A stretch of DNA of 64,000 bases from Silurus meridionalis (GCF_014805685.1 NC_060890.1:19523000-19586999); one strand, 5' to 3'; counted from the first letter of the stretch, positions 46,788 through 59,385 are shown. A program made the numbers and translations. The notes: generated by a model not told the origin, from the sequence alone.

Positions 46788-47276
46788 TTCACATCGTGTT
46801 GTTTTGGCCCCAGGCGAAGCTGAGGGCTGTGGGGATGTCCCAGGTGCTGCAGGAGGTGCAGGTTTTGATGCCATTACAGTACCACACACTGGCACACAAT
46901 GAACACTGATTCAAAGATGATCAGCCAGGAAATGATGCATTTTCATTCCTCTATAGTTCTTCTTGCTTTCATTTAGATAATATTTCCATCAATCCTTAGT
47001 GCATAGGAGTATTTCTTCCTACATGAAGTTACTAAATAACAAATGGATACGATTTCAAACAATATGAACATTTAAATGCCGCCCTTTTTTATTCTAAAAC
47101 CTCATATGACGTAATCATTGTAATCATTGTAACAGTAGTCTAGAAAAGAAGAAGCCACTCGCTCTGCAACACAAACTAGCCCACTGCCCCGCAGCATGTG
47201 GCTGAGACTTTTTACCCCCTAGGCAGGACTGAAACATGGCCCCCAGGCCACACTGAAGGGCCTGATCAGCACCACT

Positions 47277-47279
<3 letters not shown>
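46786..47279. other. Intergenic DNA, no gene seen
   Basis: Complex at its two ends and AT-rich in the middle. A short direct repeat GTAATCATTGTAATCATTGTA lies near 47110. No gene recognised. Confidence 0.45.

Positions 47280-47348
<69 letters not shown>
47280..47348. repeat. (CT)n microsatellite
   Basis: A 69-nt CT tract followed by a T run. Confidence 0.98.
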
Positions 47349-47355
<7 letters not shown>

Positions 47356-47419
47356 TCTAACACTCTCTCTCCATCTCAATCACACTCTAGCTCTCTTATT
47401 CAGAGTAGGCATGTCTGGC

Positions 47420-47990
47420 ATGCCAAAGTAGATTCTAGAGGGCACGGCTACTGCTATTATTCTTACTCCATCAATACAGTGCACACTGAGATCGGGCATT
47501 TCCCTGCAGTGTAATACATCGATGAAATTATGTGGCAAAATGTTAATTTATAAGTGTTTGCAAATGTAATTGGAAAGGTCCAGTGATATTGTTTCGAACA
47601 ACATGCCTACAGACATAGAAAGAAACAGAGAGAAGGAGAAAAAAAAACAAACATTTGTTTTCCTTCAATTTTGCTGTGCTCATCAGGCTGTGGATCAATA
47701 GCAGCGAGTTTTTGAGGGAGTTTCATTGGGGGTTAAGTTTTGACAGTCCGTGGTTTAGTATGATTCAAGCTTGCCTGGGAGAAATACGATCGATTCACCT
47801 GAAAAGCCGCACAGGGAATTTCAGTCAATAAAACCCTCCATGTGTATTTTTACTAACCAACATTTAATAATGCGGCTAAAATGCAGAGGATTACGTCAAT
47901 TAGACTGGTTAGGCATTCAGAATTAATTATTCCTGCAGGTAAATCAATCTGTTCTTAGCAAACAGAAATGTTTCTCATCAGTTTAAATCT
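47420..47990. other. Candidate conserved non-coding block
   Basis: Complex sequence with GGATTACGTCAATTAGAC, TAATTA at 47924-47929 and GGTAAATCAATCTG. No ORF. Ends where the minisatellite begins. Confidence 0.45.
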
Positions 47991-47999
47991 AAAGATGTG

Positions 48000-49065
48000 A
48001 CAGGAATGTATGTGGAGTGAAGGGGAGAGTGTGTGAATATTACTGAATGAGGGAGTGAGTGTTAAATGGGGAAGTGAGTTAAGGGAGAGACGGAGTGACA
48101 CATTGAGTGAATATTGAAAGTGTTACTAGGTGAAGGAGTAAAGAATTAATTGTTTCTTAGTAAAAGGGGTAAAGAGGATGCGAGTGTTACTTGGTGAAAG
48201 AGTGATAAGGGGGTATAGAAGCAAACGAGGGAGTGAGTACTATTGTTAAGTTAGTGGAAGAGGAAGTAAGTGTTACTAGTTGAAGAAGTGAAGTAGAGGG
48301 TGAATAAGGGAATGAGTGAAGCTGGGTGAAGGAGCAAATGCAAAAATAAATGCTACTGGGTGAAGGAGTGAATGAGGGAGTGAGTGTTGCTAGGTGAAGA
48401 AATAAATAAGGGCGTGGCTATTACTGAGTGAAGAGTAAATGAGTTAACAGGTGTGAGTTACTTGGGTAAAGAAGTGACTGAGGAGACAGATGTGAGTTAC
48501 AGGGTGAAATTAATTGAGGGAGGGTGTGAGTATTACTGGGCAAAGGAGTGTATGAGGGAGGGTGCAGTGTTACTGGGTAAAGGAGTGAATGAGGGAGCAT
48601 GGGAGTGTTACTGGGTGAAGGAGAGGATGAGGGAGTGTGGGAGGAATGAGAGAGGGTGGGAGGAATACTGGGTAAAGGAGTAAACGAGGAGGGGGGGATT
48701 ACTGGCTAAAAAAATGAATAAAAGTCAGTATTAATGGATACTGGGTGAAGAAGTAAATGAGGGAAGGTGGGAGTGTTACTCTGTGAAGGAGGGAATGAGG
48801 GGGCAGGTGGGAGTGTTACTCTGTGAAGGAGGGAATGAGGGGGCAGGTGGGAGTGTTACTCTGTGAAGGAGTGAATAAGAGAGTGGTTGTGACTGGTTGG
48901 AGGAATGAATGAGGGGAGGGTGAGTGTTGCTTAGTGAAGACATGAATGAAAGAGTGAGTGTTACTGAGTGAAGAAGTGGGAAAAAAAGTAAATAATGGAA
49001 TGAGTGATTCTGGGTAAGAGGAAGCAGATGTTGGAGTGCGAGTGAGTGAATGTTACTAAAAGATA
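48000..49065 (+). repeat. Purine-rich degenerate minisatellite (about 1 kb)
   Basis: Some 25-30 imperfect units of the form GTTACTGGGTGAAGGAGTGA plus ATGAGGGAGTGTG, about 30-45 nt each. Between about 48771 and 48880 the array is homogeneous with an exact 40-nt period (CTGTGAAGGA recurs at 48781, 48821 and 48861). The plus strand is strongly G/A-rich with few Cs. Plus-strand ORFs inside it are repeat translations. Confidence 0.93.
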
Positions 49066-49261
49066 ATATGAAGGATTATTATTATTAATTTATTATTCAC
49101 AACCAGTGAAATGCTGACAGGGGTGTTTTGTTTGGTGTTTTATAGCTGTTGAATTTAACCCCTGTGTTGATCTGCGTTTCGCTCCTCAGCTCATGTTTAC
49201 ATGTTTCTGTGTGAATGTGGAGTGACAGCAGGTATTTAGAGACACACACACAGACACACAG

Positions 49262-49549
49262 ATGCTCCTTGTGCTCCTTCTGCCTCTTGACTGGGCTACA
49301 GCCATCCAGATGGCACATGAGAGGCACATCCTGCAGGTTGGTGACAAAAACACGGGCACTGCTGTTTTCTCTGTGCACAGACTCGAGCGGCGAGCCCTGT
49401 TTGATTCCAGCCCTGACGCGACACATGAAAGAAGACTGCAGGACGTCCTGCCGAAGAAAGAACATCAGCAACATGCTCTGCACCTATCAGCCATCAAAGC
49501 GCCTGTGCATGTGAAGTGTTTGCTGCTGCTGTTGAAGAGAGGAAAATAA
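49262..49549 (+). CDS. Hypothetical small ORF with hydrophobic start (doubtful)
   Basis: 95 codons starting MLLVLLLPLDWATA, a signal-peptide-like hydrophobic N-terminus with a plausible cut near residue 14. A polar His/Arg/Lys-rich body follows (ERRALFDSSP, KKEHQQHALHL). I recognise no family. Against it: another frame (49215-49514) and the antisense (49097-49483) are also open, as happens by chance in GC-balanced DNA. It could also be an exon or part of a non-coding element. Confidence 0.2.
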   Translation: MLLVLLLPLDWATAIQMAHERHILQVGDKNTGTAVFSVHRLERRALFDSSPDATHERRLQDVLPKKEHQQHALHLSAIKAPVHVKCLLLLLKRGK

Positions 49550-50222
49550 GAGGTGCTTGCTGGAGACAGATAGACTTATATGTTGCACAGTGGAGGTCTT
49601 TTGTTGCCCAAACTGACTTGACATTTAGTTTGATTTCTTGTTTAATGCTACAAATAATGGAGAGGAAAATAATTCAGTTATTCTTGTAGTACAGCATGCT
49701 GAAAAGTACTGCAAGAAACATGTACATAATGCAATACAATTCAGAGGATGCAATTATAGTGGAAAAACACGGAAGCTGTAGGAAAATATAAGGCTTGAAA
49801 AAAGTATACACTCGATGTGAATTACATTTTTAATACGGCAAATAACACAGCAAATAATCTGCCTAAATAAATAGACAGAGTACAACAAATGAAATTGAAT
49901 TGAAATTTGACAGCTTGAAATAAATCACAGTTCATATATAAAATATTAAACACTGTAAAACTGGAACTTTCAAATGAAATGAAAGAAACAAACTATTTTA
50001 CAGAAAATGTTCTCATCCAGGTCTAAAAAATGGAATGTGGATCATTTACTCCATTAATGAGCTCCACAATATATTATTTAACTATGACGGAAAACACTAA
50101 TGCATCAATTCCTACATAGTGTATCCATTGCGTTAAATAAGCCATATTTAATTAATAATGTTAAGAATTAAATATTATCATCTTTGAAGTCATTGTTAAT
50201 TAATATGATTTGTTCTATTAAA

Positions 50223-50224
<2 letters not shown>

Positions 50225-50262
<38 letters not shown>
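50225..50262. repeat. (TA)n microsatellite
   Basis: A 38-nt TA tract. Confidence 0.97.
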
Positions 50263-50265
<3 letters not shown>

Positions 50266-50378
50266 ACTTTAGGAAATGTTACTTTGAGATCACATTAATT
50301 AATTTGCTGATTTAACCAAAGGAATATTTGTTTTTATACATTAGAGTAAGTAGACTCTTATGTTAAATAAACTGATTT

Positions 50379-50386
<8 letters not shown>

Positions 50387-50460
<74 letters not shown>
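50387..50460. repeat. (TA)n microsatellite
   Basis: A 74-nt TA tract preceded by a short GT run. Confidence 0.98.
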
Positions 50461-50465
<5 letters not shown>

Positions 50466-50616
50466 CACATCCAGGTGAGTCAAGAATTGTTTCCTAATGA
50501 CACATTAAGAGTGATAAAAAGAGAGAGGTATGGACCACAGAGCAGCTACAGCTGTGTGTGGCTGACAGTAAAGGCCTCTTGGGCAACTAGGTAGGCCATA
50601 ATGCTTTTTCATCTTA

Positions 50617-50619
<3 letters not shown>

Positions 50620-50659
<40 letters not shown>
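50620..50659. repeat. (GT)n microsatellite
   Basis: A 40-nt GT tract. Confidence 0.98.
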
Positions 50660-50665
<6 letters not shown>

Positions 50666-50969
50666 AAGGAAAAACATAGAAGTCCACCTCTCACAAATTT
50701 TCCACAATGAGAGAAGGTGTGTTTGATGGAGTTTAAGAGTAGCACTGTATGTGAAAAGTGAAATGCTGAGTCTTAATAACTGATGTTTGTTACTTGATAT
50801 GCAGGTCTGTAATATTTCCAGATTAATCACGCTTTAATGTGCCAAAAGAAACTGTTGTACATTATTTGCCGAAGCTACAAAAAATTTGATTAATACAGCA
50901 CTTTTTATTTATTTTTTATTTTGATTGCTGTTTACATACACCTCTTTGCTTTTATTATCCCCAAAGTTC

Positions 50970-51340
50970 TGGATGTGAAATGTTCCACAAATTTTTGAGT
51001 GTGGTTGTGGAGATTTGTACTCTTACAGCCACAAGGACGTTGGTAAAGTCAGGTACTGAAATAGGGCGAGGAGGCCTGGGGTGCAGTCAGATTTTCAATT
51101 CAATTTTAAATAAGGTTGAGGTCAAAGTTCTAGGTCAAGATCTTCCGCTCCAACTCTTGTAAACAATATCTTCTTGAAGTTGGCTTTGAGTACAGGGGCA
51201 CTGTCATACTGGAAGAGGTTTAGGTTAGTTTGGATTAATGCTACCATAACCAAGGGCATCCTATACAACTGATCTCAGGGAAACTCATTAGGTATTAAAG
51301 CAGCTGAATGCAACCAAATACTTTTCTTTCCAGAGCATAT
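50970..51340 (-). mobile_element. Tc1-like transposase remnant (family shared with 11.2 and 35.4 kb)
   Basis: Antisense text includes GTAAAGTCAGGTACTGAAAT, GCGAGGAGGCCTGGGGTGCA, AGGTTGAGGTCAAAGTTCT, GGGGCACTGTCATACTGGAA and CATCCTATACAACTG. These are minus-strand pieces of the C-terminal and catalytic part of a Tc1 transposase. Both termini are lost and frames are broken. Confidence 0.8.
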
Positions 51341-51380
51341 ACTTTCCTTTGACAATACCAATTTAGTAATTAGTAAATTA

Positions 51381-51406
51381 GTCTGTCTGTCTGTCTGTCT
51401 GTCTGT
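51381..51406. repeat. (GTCT)n microsatellite
   Basis: Six GTCT units. Confidence 0.96.
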
Positions 51407-51409
51407 AAC

Positions 51410-52950
51410 ATTAAATATCATGTAATACAAGATGCTGATGTGATCATTTTTTCATACAGCTGCTTGAGACAGTACCATATTTTGTATTATACTTGGCTGT
51501 TTTCTATTTCTAGGGTTAATTTTTAGTCACCATCCCTTATGAATGTCATTCCTGAAATAGCGGACATCAGTATTTTAATCTTAAAATAATATGTATAATA
51601 TTCAAATTGTAACCTAACCAAAATGTAGCAGTGTAAGCTACAGTGCAGTTATTGACAGTAAATTGCTTCAGTAGCACAAATCATTCTTCTCTCCTTCACT
51701 GCTGATGTTTATGTGCCCTTGCCCTTGTGCTCTGTGAGCTGTATACACCTTGCAAATCCAAAACATCAATTCAAAGTAAATATGTGTCTTTGTATGCGTG
51801 TATAGCTTGACATTACGAGCAAGGTGTAAGGCGGGGGGAAAAAAGACGAAAAGGAGAAACTGATGGCACATTATACGGGCTGTGCTTTGGCAGAAAAACG
51901 CTCTGTGCCTTTAAGCAACTCATGAAAAATGAAAGAGATTTGTCTGTCATCAGCATGCACGCGCTCTGACCTTGACTCCAGACAAGTCTAATGGGGGTTC
52001 TGAATTTTTTACTGTAGAAGGTAGAACTCCACAAGGTATTAAAGGAAAACAATAGTGGTACAGCAGCACTGAGGAAGAGGAGAGAAGTTTTGAGATGCTA
52101 CTGTAATTAATTTCTGCTTCACAGGCATTCAGAAACTCACACACACACACACCAAAAAGTGTTTTCTGTTCCCTATTTCTGCACTACAGTTTCTCAGATT
52201 CTCTCGCTGTTTTTTCTATCTGTTTGCACTTTCATCTTTTTTTTGTATTTTGGAATTGTTAATGCTGAAACACACAATGCCTGTGAGGGAGGAAAAAAAA
52301 AAATCTCAAACAGTGCCACAAGATCACAAATGCACAAATTCTGACTATAGGGACACAAGGGAGACCAAAATCAGGCCAACCATCAGTCCTAATGGGGACA
52401 AGGCTTCTGCAGAGATGCTACGGTGGCTGCATTGGGTCATTTTAGTGACAATGGTGCAGAGTAATAGGTGCAATAGTGATATGAAGTAAAGTGAAGAGGG
52501 AGCTCACTGATGAAGGGCCCTCAGGGGATTATTGTAGAGGAACGAGGGGCCTGCGGTAGAGAAACAGGGGCCCCTTGGTCTCGTTCCTGTCTCCCTTAAC
52601 CCCTTCCCTGACGAGGTCACTCTGAGAGGAGGGGAGAGAGTAATTTAATCTGTGTATTTTTTTTTTTTTAGGCAAAGGCCAGCTCTCTTACTGACAACAG
52701 TCTCAAATTAGAGACAAACCAGCACACTGGAGCAAACTTCGAGAGAAGGAAAGACAGACATGCAAAAAAAAAAAAGAGAGAGGAATAGAGACAGAGTTCA
52801 AAGCGTCCGCCTTACACACCACCATACTAATCATGTGATGAATACCACTCAGTGACTTCGCACAGCAGGAATTTGAATCAGAAGTGCGGTTAATATTAGT
52901 GACACACACACGAAATGTTGTTCAAAATCACACACAGCAATTCCAGGTCT
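51410..52950. other. Intergenic DNA with CNE-like patches
   Basis: Bases 51670-52060 and 52480-52660 are complex and partly GC-rich without a supported ORF. The rest is A/T-rich with T and A runs. No gene seen. Confidence 0.4.
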
Positions 52951-53365
52951 CCTTTAGTCAACAGCGAGAAAATTAAATGATAAATAACACATGAAATCAT
53001 AAGTGGGCTAAGTTTGCATGTCAGGGATTACATATTTTGGTAATATGGGAGGAATGAAAGCATGGGAATACATTTTCACAGACTACACGTTGACACTTTT
53101 GTTGCCTCTTTTCGTGCCTCTTTTGCTTGCTAACTCAATCTAGATCTTAGAGCATGGAGACGAGGCTTGCGTGTTCGCTTTATTTACATCTGCAAAGCTT
53201 TATATAGCACCAATAACTCTGCCGGGGACAGTTATAACATAGCAAGCGCTTCTGAGGTATTGTTTGTCTTATCATTATGGGCTTGTTATTGCTTGTTCTT
53301 TTCGTATGTATTCTGTGCAAGCTAAAATTCAGAAGACGAATGTGACACGTGTTGTGTAAGCAATC
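52950..53365. other. Candidate conserved non-coding element
   Basis: Complex sequence (GAAAATTAAATGATAAATAA, TTGTCTTATCATTATGGGC), no ORF. It runs up to a (GATA)n array. Confidence 0.42.

Positions 53366-53459
<94 letters not shown>
53366..53459. repeat. (GATA)n microsatellite
   Basis: About 23 perfect ATAG units between two CNE-like blocks. Confidence 0.99.
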
Positions 53460-53950
53460 TCAGCGTAAATAATGCATGACATTAAAGTTGATGTCATAAA
53501 AACATTTCATCAGTTTTTATTTTTATTATTTTTTTTCTGATCAGAATCATTTGCTGCGATTCATTTTCCAAACTGGGAAATGTACACGATGCATCGTGCA
53601 TCTTGCTCAAATTAATGCTATCATGTCTTGTAATCAGTGAGTAGGAAATCATGTTAAATGAGGAGTAAAATTAAACATTATTAGACGAACTGTGGATCTG
53701 AGCTGACTATTATTTTCAACGTCACATCATATTAGTTGTGATTTTCCCGGCAATAAAAAAAAAAAGAAAAAACAGTTGCCTGTTTTTTTGGAGTTTATTT
53801 GCATGTAAATTCCTGCGAGCAGCTTGCGTCTGCTTCCATTGCTGTGGGCTGTTGGCTGGTTAGAGGCCACTCTTCATGTTTCTTATGCGGCTGCACCGTA
53901 TTCAGGTTGTGCTTCTATGTAATACATGATCAGCTTGGTTGACTGAAGGA
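53460..53950. other. Candidate conserved non-coding element
   Basis: Complex sequence with GTAAATAATGCATGACATT, GTTGATGTCATAA and the palindrome CACGATGCATCGTG at 53585-53598. An A-run near 53757-53771 splits it. No ORF. Confidence 0.45.
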
Positions 53951-54552
53951 AAGATGGCTCCCCCAACCTTCCCCAACTCGCAGTTCAGAGGCATTACCAT
54001 CTTAATAAGGGGGTTGATTTTGCCCCTGGGCTGAAGAGAAGGGGGTTGCACCAGCGCAGGTGTGTGTACATGTGAATGTGTGTGTTTGAGTGAAAGCGTG
54101 AGTAACCCAGGGGTTGTTAGCACAGATCAGTCATTTTAAGGGCAAGTAGGATTGAACCCACCTTATTAAAGAACACTGTAAAGAAAACCTAAAAATGGAA
54201 GTTGAGTGCGGGGTTCAGTATTGCAATGCTCGGTTTCACAATGCACATAATTTTACCAAAAAGCAAGTGCTGAATGTAGGACAGAAATGCTTTCTCATGC
54301 ACATACAAATCACCCTGGCACCTTTACAATGTATGTGTACACATAACTAGTTATATTTTCTATGTGCATTCACTGTATATTTTTTTGTAAAAAAAAAAAA
54401 AAATCTAAAAGAAATTGCTCAAAACCCAAAATTCATGACATGTTAAGGTCACTTCCTTCATTTTCAGATCTGATTCGCTTTTGCATTACAATCAAACTGC
54501 TTTGGAGTTTGCCTGAAGCTGGGTCAAGAGATCCTCACATGTACAGTGTATG

Positions 54553-54556
<4 letters not shown>
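53951..54556. other. Intergenic DNA, no gene seen
   Basis: Mixed complexity, with an A-run near 54390. Nothing recognised. Confidence 0.45.

Positions 54557-54626
<70 letters not shown>
54557..54626. repeat. (TA)n microsatellite
   Basis: A 70-nt TA tract. Confidence 0.98.
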
Positions 54627-54627
<1 letters not shown>

Positions 54628-55430
54628 GTATATGTGTAATTTTTTTTAAATAAATATAATTGACAAAAATAAATATTTAGTAATAGTTCATACCCATGTT
54701 GATTAGAGTATTTTTAAAAAGGTGTTAATTTAAGCTACATTTTGAACAGGTACAAATGTGCAATTAGTAAATAACTTACTTTTTATTTCACTTTCTTGAA
54801 TGTTAATTTATTCACTCCAGTAAAACAAGGTGATGTGCTTTAAGGCAAGTTCACAGGCTGTGTGAGTTCATGGCCAGGTGAACAGACTTACTCACAAAAT
54901 CTATCATCCAATAGCATTACAAAGATGATTACCAGGACCTATAAGTTGTGTAAATGCAGTCTTGGATAGAAGAAAACCTCTGCAGGTTTATTTTAATATA
55001 ACCGAAATTGATATAAGATTTTTTACAGTAGTCTTTACAGGGTTACGTGTTTCAGAAACAAATGTCTTTAACCATCGTTTGAAGATAGTCAGTGACATGG
55101 TTGCTCAGACATTTATGTGAAGTTCATTTTACCACCTCAGATTTTGGGACCAGTGTCTCACCTAAACACACCAGGGATCAGTTAGAAATTGACCAAACAC
55201 TGCATATGTAAAATCGCCCCTTTGTATTTATAATTTGGTTATAATATATAGTGTAATCTTTGATATGCATTGAAAATAGTAAAAATCTTCCATTTTTCTT
55301 TTTTAGCTAACTGTACTCCATCTCATTCATAAACACTATTCAATACATTCTGCAGAAACGTATGAACTCCATCAGCCACAATAGTTAATAAAAAAAAAAA
55401 AAAAAGGGAAAGTGGCTTGATCTAATTTAA
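54627..55430. other. AT-rich intergenic DNA, no gene seen
   Basis: Low GC, with an A17-type run near 55390. No feature recognised. Confidence 0.5.
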
Positions 55431-55870
55431 ACTTCTTTACAACATGCCTTTCCAAAGCCACTAATCACATTTCCATCACATTGCTGAAATTCCACTGCGT
55501 GAGCGAGTGGGAGAGAGGAGCAAGTCTCAGGTGAGAGCGAGCTAATTTCCCGTGCTGAGCTCAGGCCCGATTCACATCTGAACATAAAGCACTGTCATTA
55601 CACTCTAAAGTGAATAATAGCCGTTCTCTCTTGGCGGCGTAAATTTGGAGAGTGATCTGCTAATCGCTTCCCTCTCCTGTTTGATGGCTGTGCTCCCTGT
55701 GCTAAGGGCTCGTCAATAGTGCCTCAGTAATTAACGAAGTGGCATGGAACTGGAGGGAGATCAGACAGCAGGATTAGTTCTGCCAGGTTCTCCGGGAGTC
55801 GATACATACTGGAGGCTGGAACTCGAGCTCTTCGCCGCACATTTACATACCTACCCCAGATAGATATTCG
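55431..55870. other. Candidate conserved non-coding block
   Basis: One of the most GC-balanced, CpG-retaining islands. TAATTA lies at 55728-55733 within CAGTAATTAACGAAG, and CTGCTAATCGCTTCC is nearby. No ORF above 60 codons. Confidence 0.47.
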
Positions 55871-56630
55871 TTTTTTTTTTTTCTTCAGTCTGAGCAAAGT
55901 ATAGTCAGCAGGGTCTTGTTCGCTGTGATGAGAAACAGCTTAGTTTACAAAACTGTTCGGAGTTGTTTTTCTAGATTAAATAAATTTCTGAATAAATGCA
56001 GGTCTGGAATGTGTCATCCACAGTTTGAAAACTTGTTTGCCACTTTCTCAAAGATCTGTTCCCTCCTGCAGAGTTATTCAGTCCTAATCTGAATCATCTG
56101 GTTCTAATAACGCTGGGTCTGATTAGTATAAGATTTGGATTGCTGTTTAACAATTTTAAATTAGCCAATTTATTTTAATTGTATTTATTTATTTATTTAT
56201 TTTACACAACTCAGTTCTAGAAAAGGCACATTGAACTTGTTGTGTAATGTTTGTATGTTGGACATTTTAACACCAACAGTCCAATAATGTTAGTATTTAT
56301 CTAAATAAGAACACTGGGTGAAAAATATGCTAATAATAAAAAAAAGTCAAAATCATGACAGCTGGTGTTCTTACAACATTACACAATCTCTTAATGATGT
56401 TCCAAACATAACATTCACGCAATGTTACCGTATAAGTTTTTTTTTTAGTTTTTTTTTTATCTGGAGTAGACCCACAAACTCACATAATCCAGAGATCTGT
56501 ATAGTTTTGAAAAGTTTTGAGAAAATATTAGTAGAATTTTCTAATCATAAAGTCTAACATAATATATGGTTATGTGTAAATATTGTTTCACCGTAGTTAT
56601 ACACTTAATACATTTGAATGATGGTCCTGT
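55871..56630. other. AT-rich intergenic DNA
   Basis: It contains (ATTT)n near 56185-56208 and T-runs near 56435-56458. No gene seen. Confidence 0.5.
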
Positions 56631-56920
56631 TCAGAGAACGTTGTGGCCATTAAAGCGAACTCCAGGTTAAGTGTTTAAGCAGGTTGAGTAGCGCTTAATG
56701 TAAGTAAAAACCATATTCACTGTTCAGCCATGCTGCATTTATTACAGCTCGTATGTGGCCTGGCAGTGCAGAGCGCTTTTACAGCAGTGCTATTATAATG
56801 TAGTATAGGTCACTGTGTGGATATGTGGAAAGGTGCTTGTGCCGGCTGCAGCGCATTACATGCTTAACCTATCATATACAATTACTGTTTGGAAAAGCCT
56901 TCCTAACCTTTAGCAAAAAA
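56631..56920. other. Candidate conserved non-coding element
   Basis: Complex island (CATTAAAGCGAACTCCAGG, TGCCGGCTGCAGCGCATTAC). No ORF. Confidence 0.38.
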
Positions 56921-59385
56921 AAAAAACGGCTTAGCCTTTGCGTTTACACAGCTTCAGCCTGACAGTTTGAACAGGGTACAGTGTGAACTGCAGTATAAAA
57001 ACCCATATGGCCCAATCTAGCTGAATGAAGTAGTGTGTTTCTGGTTTTAATAATGGCACTTTCCTGTCTGGGAATCAGTTTGTGGGGTTTGTGGCATGCC
57101 CAAGAGCTGTGGTGGACCTGCAGCTGAAGACAAATGTTAAAATGATAGTGGCAGGGACACAATGTTTAAACAAGAGGCTGTTGGATTTGGAACAATTTAT
57201 AGTTTTCTGAAGGCCCAAAAGTGTATTTTAAAAAGGTAACAGATCGCGTAAAATAGGACCATTTGACCAAGTGAATGCTTTTAATAACAAATCTGAGAGT
57301 AAAGAGTGTAATATAATTTCAAGTGTAATACTCAATTCCTTAAAGTTTGGACTACAGATTTTTTTTAAGATGCTTATTAATACATATAATGACTGTTCAT
57401 TAATACATGTTCATTATTACATAGTGATTTTAAATGCTTGATTTTTTTCAGAATGTGTTAATTTATAGTCTATTACAGTAACTATGACTGTATTTCTATA
57501 TAGTATATTATGATATCTTTGTATTGTATATCTGAATATATCTGATTTGTATATGCGCTATTTCAAATAAAATACAATTTTCATAATTGCTTGACAATGG
57601 TGAGCAGTTTTAAAAAAGCTAAAAAAAAAACTCAAATACATATTTTAAAATGTTTGTTTTAAGAAATGTTTATGCAGCATTTTTTAATGGAGTCTGCAGT
57701 GTCAGTTCTCTTAAAAACACACACACAAAAAAACACGTAACTTTGTTTTTTAACAGAGGAGGAAGTTCCAGAACATTCTATAGTTCTATATTTGGGAAAA
57801 TGAAAACTATGATGAAAACTATGATGTGCCAAATTTGTATAACTTTTCTTAAATAACTTATTGTGGCACTACAGGAATAAAACACACTGTGAAGTATCCA
57901 TAGTGTATGTACTGTTATAAATAAAATATTTGAATTTCTGCAGTAATATTTAACTGATGCATGTGCCCTGATAGTAACTTCTGATCCATTCATGGCAGCT
58001 TGATGTGTTATTCTCAACTAATAATATAATGTGTACATCTGAAAAAAATACCAATAATATTATAACATGATGGCATGAGAGAGAAAAAAAAAACTAGGTG
58101 AACAGCATCCAACAGTGCTTGGAAAAGAGAGAAGAAAGCAGAAAGAATGTAGTGTGAAGTTTGGATTATTTATGAAGACATGGCAATACAGCCCAGTTTC
58201 TTACATCAGAAATAAAGAATGAGCACCTATACTGTACATCGGTCAGAATCAATAAAGGATAAGGTTTTATCCATAAACTGACCTTTTTTTGCATTTAGAA
58301 TGGAAGCTGAATCTGATGGGATGATGGAATCTGTCTAATTTTCTCTAGAGATATACTTATTTAACATTTATACACTTTAGATCTTTCTAACATTCAGAGG
58401 AAAAAGTAGAGCTTAAAGTTTTTTGGGTTTTTTCATCCCTATAGGAGAGTTCGTTGTCTCCCTGCAAGATGACGAGATGCATTTTCTGTCCTACTATGAG
58501 ACACAAACACTGAAGGAACGATCATATAGCTGTTATAATGTATGTGAAACAAGAAGTAATTTGTTTTTGCCATATTTAGTTTAATATTTTAGACATCCTG
58601 AAGAGAAGGTATGCACCATTCTGCACTTCTGTTGGACATTTTATTTACTTATGCTGTTTCAGTGTAATAAAGGTCACTCTTGCTCAGGTTACACAGCAAA
58701 ATGTCCTGAGGGCAGAGAGATTTTTACTCAAGTATGAGACCCTGGATCCAAAAAAAACAAAAATCTAGCATACACAGCCATGTAAAACAAGATTGGTAGT
58801 CATAACCCGATCTAATTAATTACATAAAAACTGCTTGAAATAACATACAGTTTTGAACATCTGATGCAGGTTATATCAGTTTTCATAAAGAAATGTGTCT
58901 ATTAGAGATACTACTACATACACGTGTTGTTTTTTGTTCAATAATGTTTGTCAAAGCATTGCATAATAAAGTTACCAGCTATTACAGGTAAGCACAGTCA
59001 CTTTAAAAATTCAGAGATATTCCATATCACTTAGTAATTTACTACATTAAACCATCCTGCACAGTGAGTTTGATTTATCACTAGTTTGACGTAACTGAAA
59101 ATGGCAGTGTTTGAGAGAGAGAGTGGCTGGATCTACTCCATGTGAATGAATAAATGATGACGCTTTGCCAATGGACATACCTACTTAAACATGGCATCTA
59201 TTATTAATCCTGCACAATCCTCGAGTTCTCCTCCACCCCTTCATCGACTATATTACACATCTAGATTGAAGCTTTACATATTCACACACAGCCCCATTTC
59301 CACTCAAGTTAAACCTCTTTTCTCAGAAAGTGTTAAGTGCAACGTAGCGGGTAGCTTTTTTTTTTTTTTTTTTTTTAAATAATTT
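56921..59385. other. AT-rich intergenic DNA, no gene seen
   Basis: Mostly low-complexity, with T19 near 59358-59376. Short ORFs without resemblance. No repeat family recognised. Confidence 0.5.

Larger units (their letters stand above)
49550..50969. other. AT-rich intergenic DNA with microsatellites
   Basis: It holds (TA)n at 50225-50262 and 50387-50460 and (GT)n at 50620-50659. No gene seen. Confidence 0.55.

Noticed and set aside
47124..47431. Arg-Glu and Ser-Leu repeat ORFs
   Set aside because: Products of the (CT)n microsatellite on both strands.
48453..48683. Repetitive Glu/Gly-rich plus-strand ORF
   Set aside because: Translation of the minisatellite units; not periodic in whole codons across the array.
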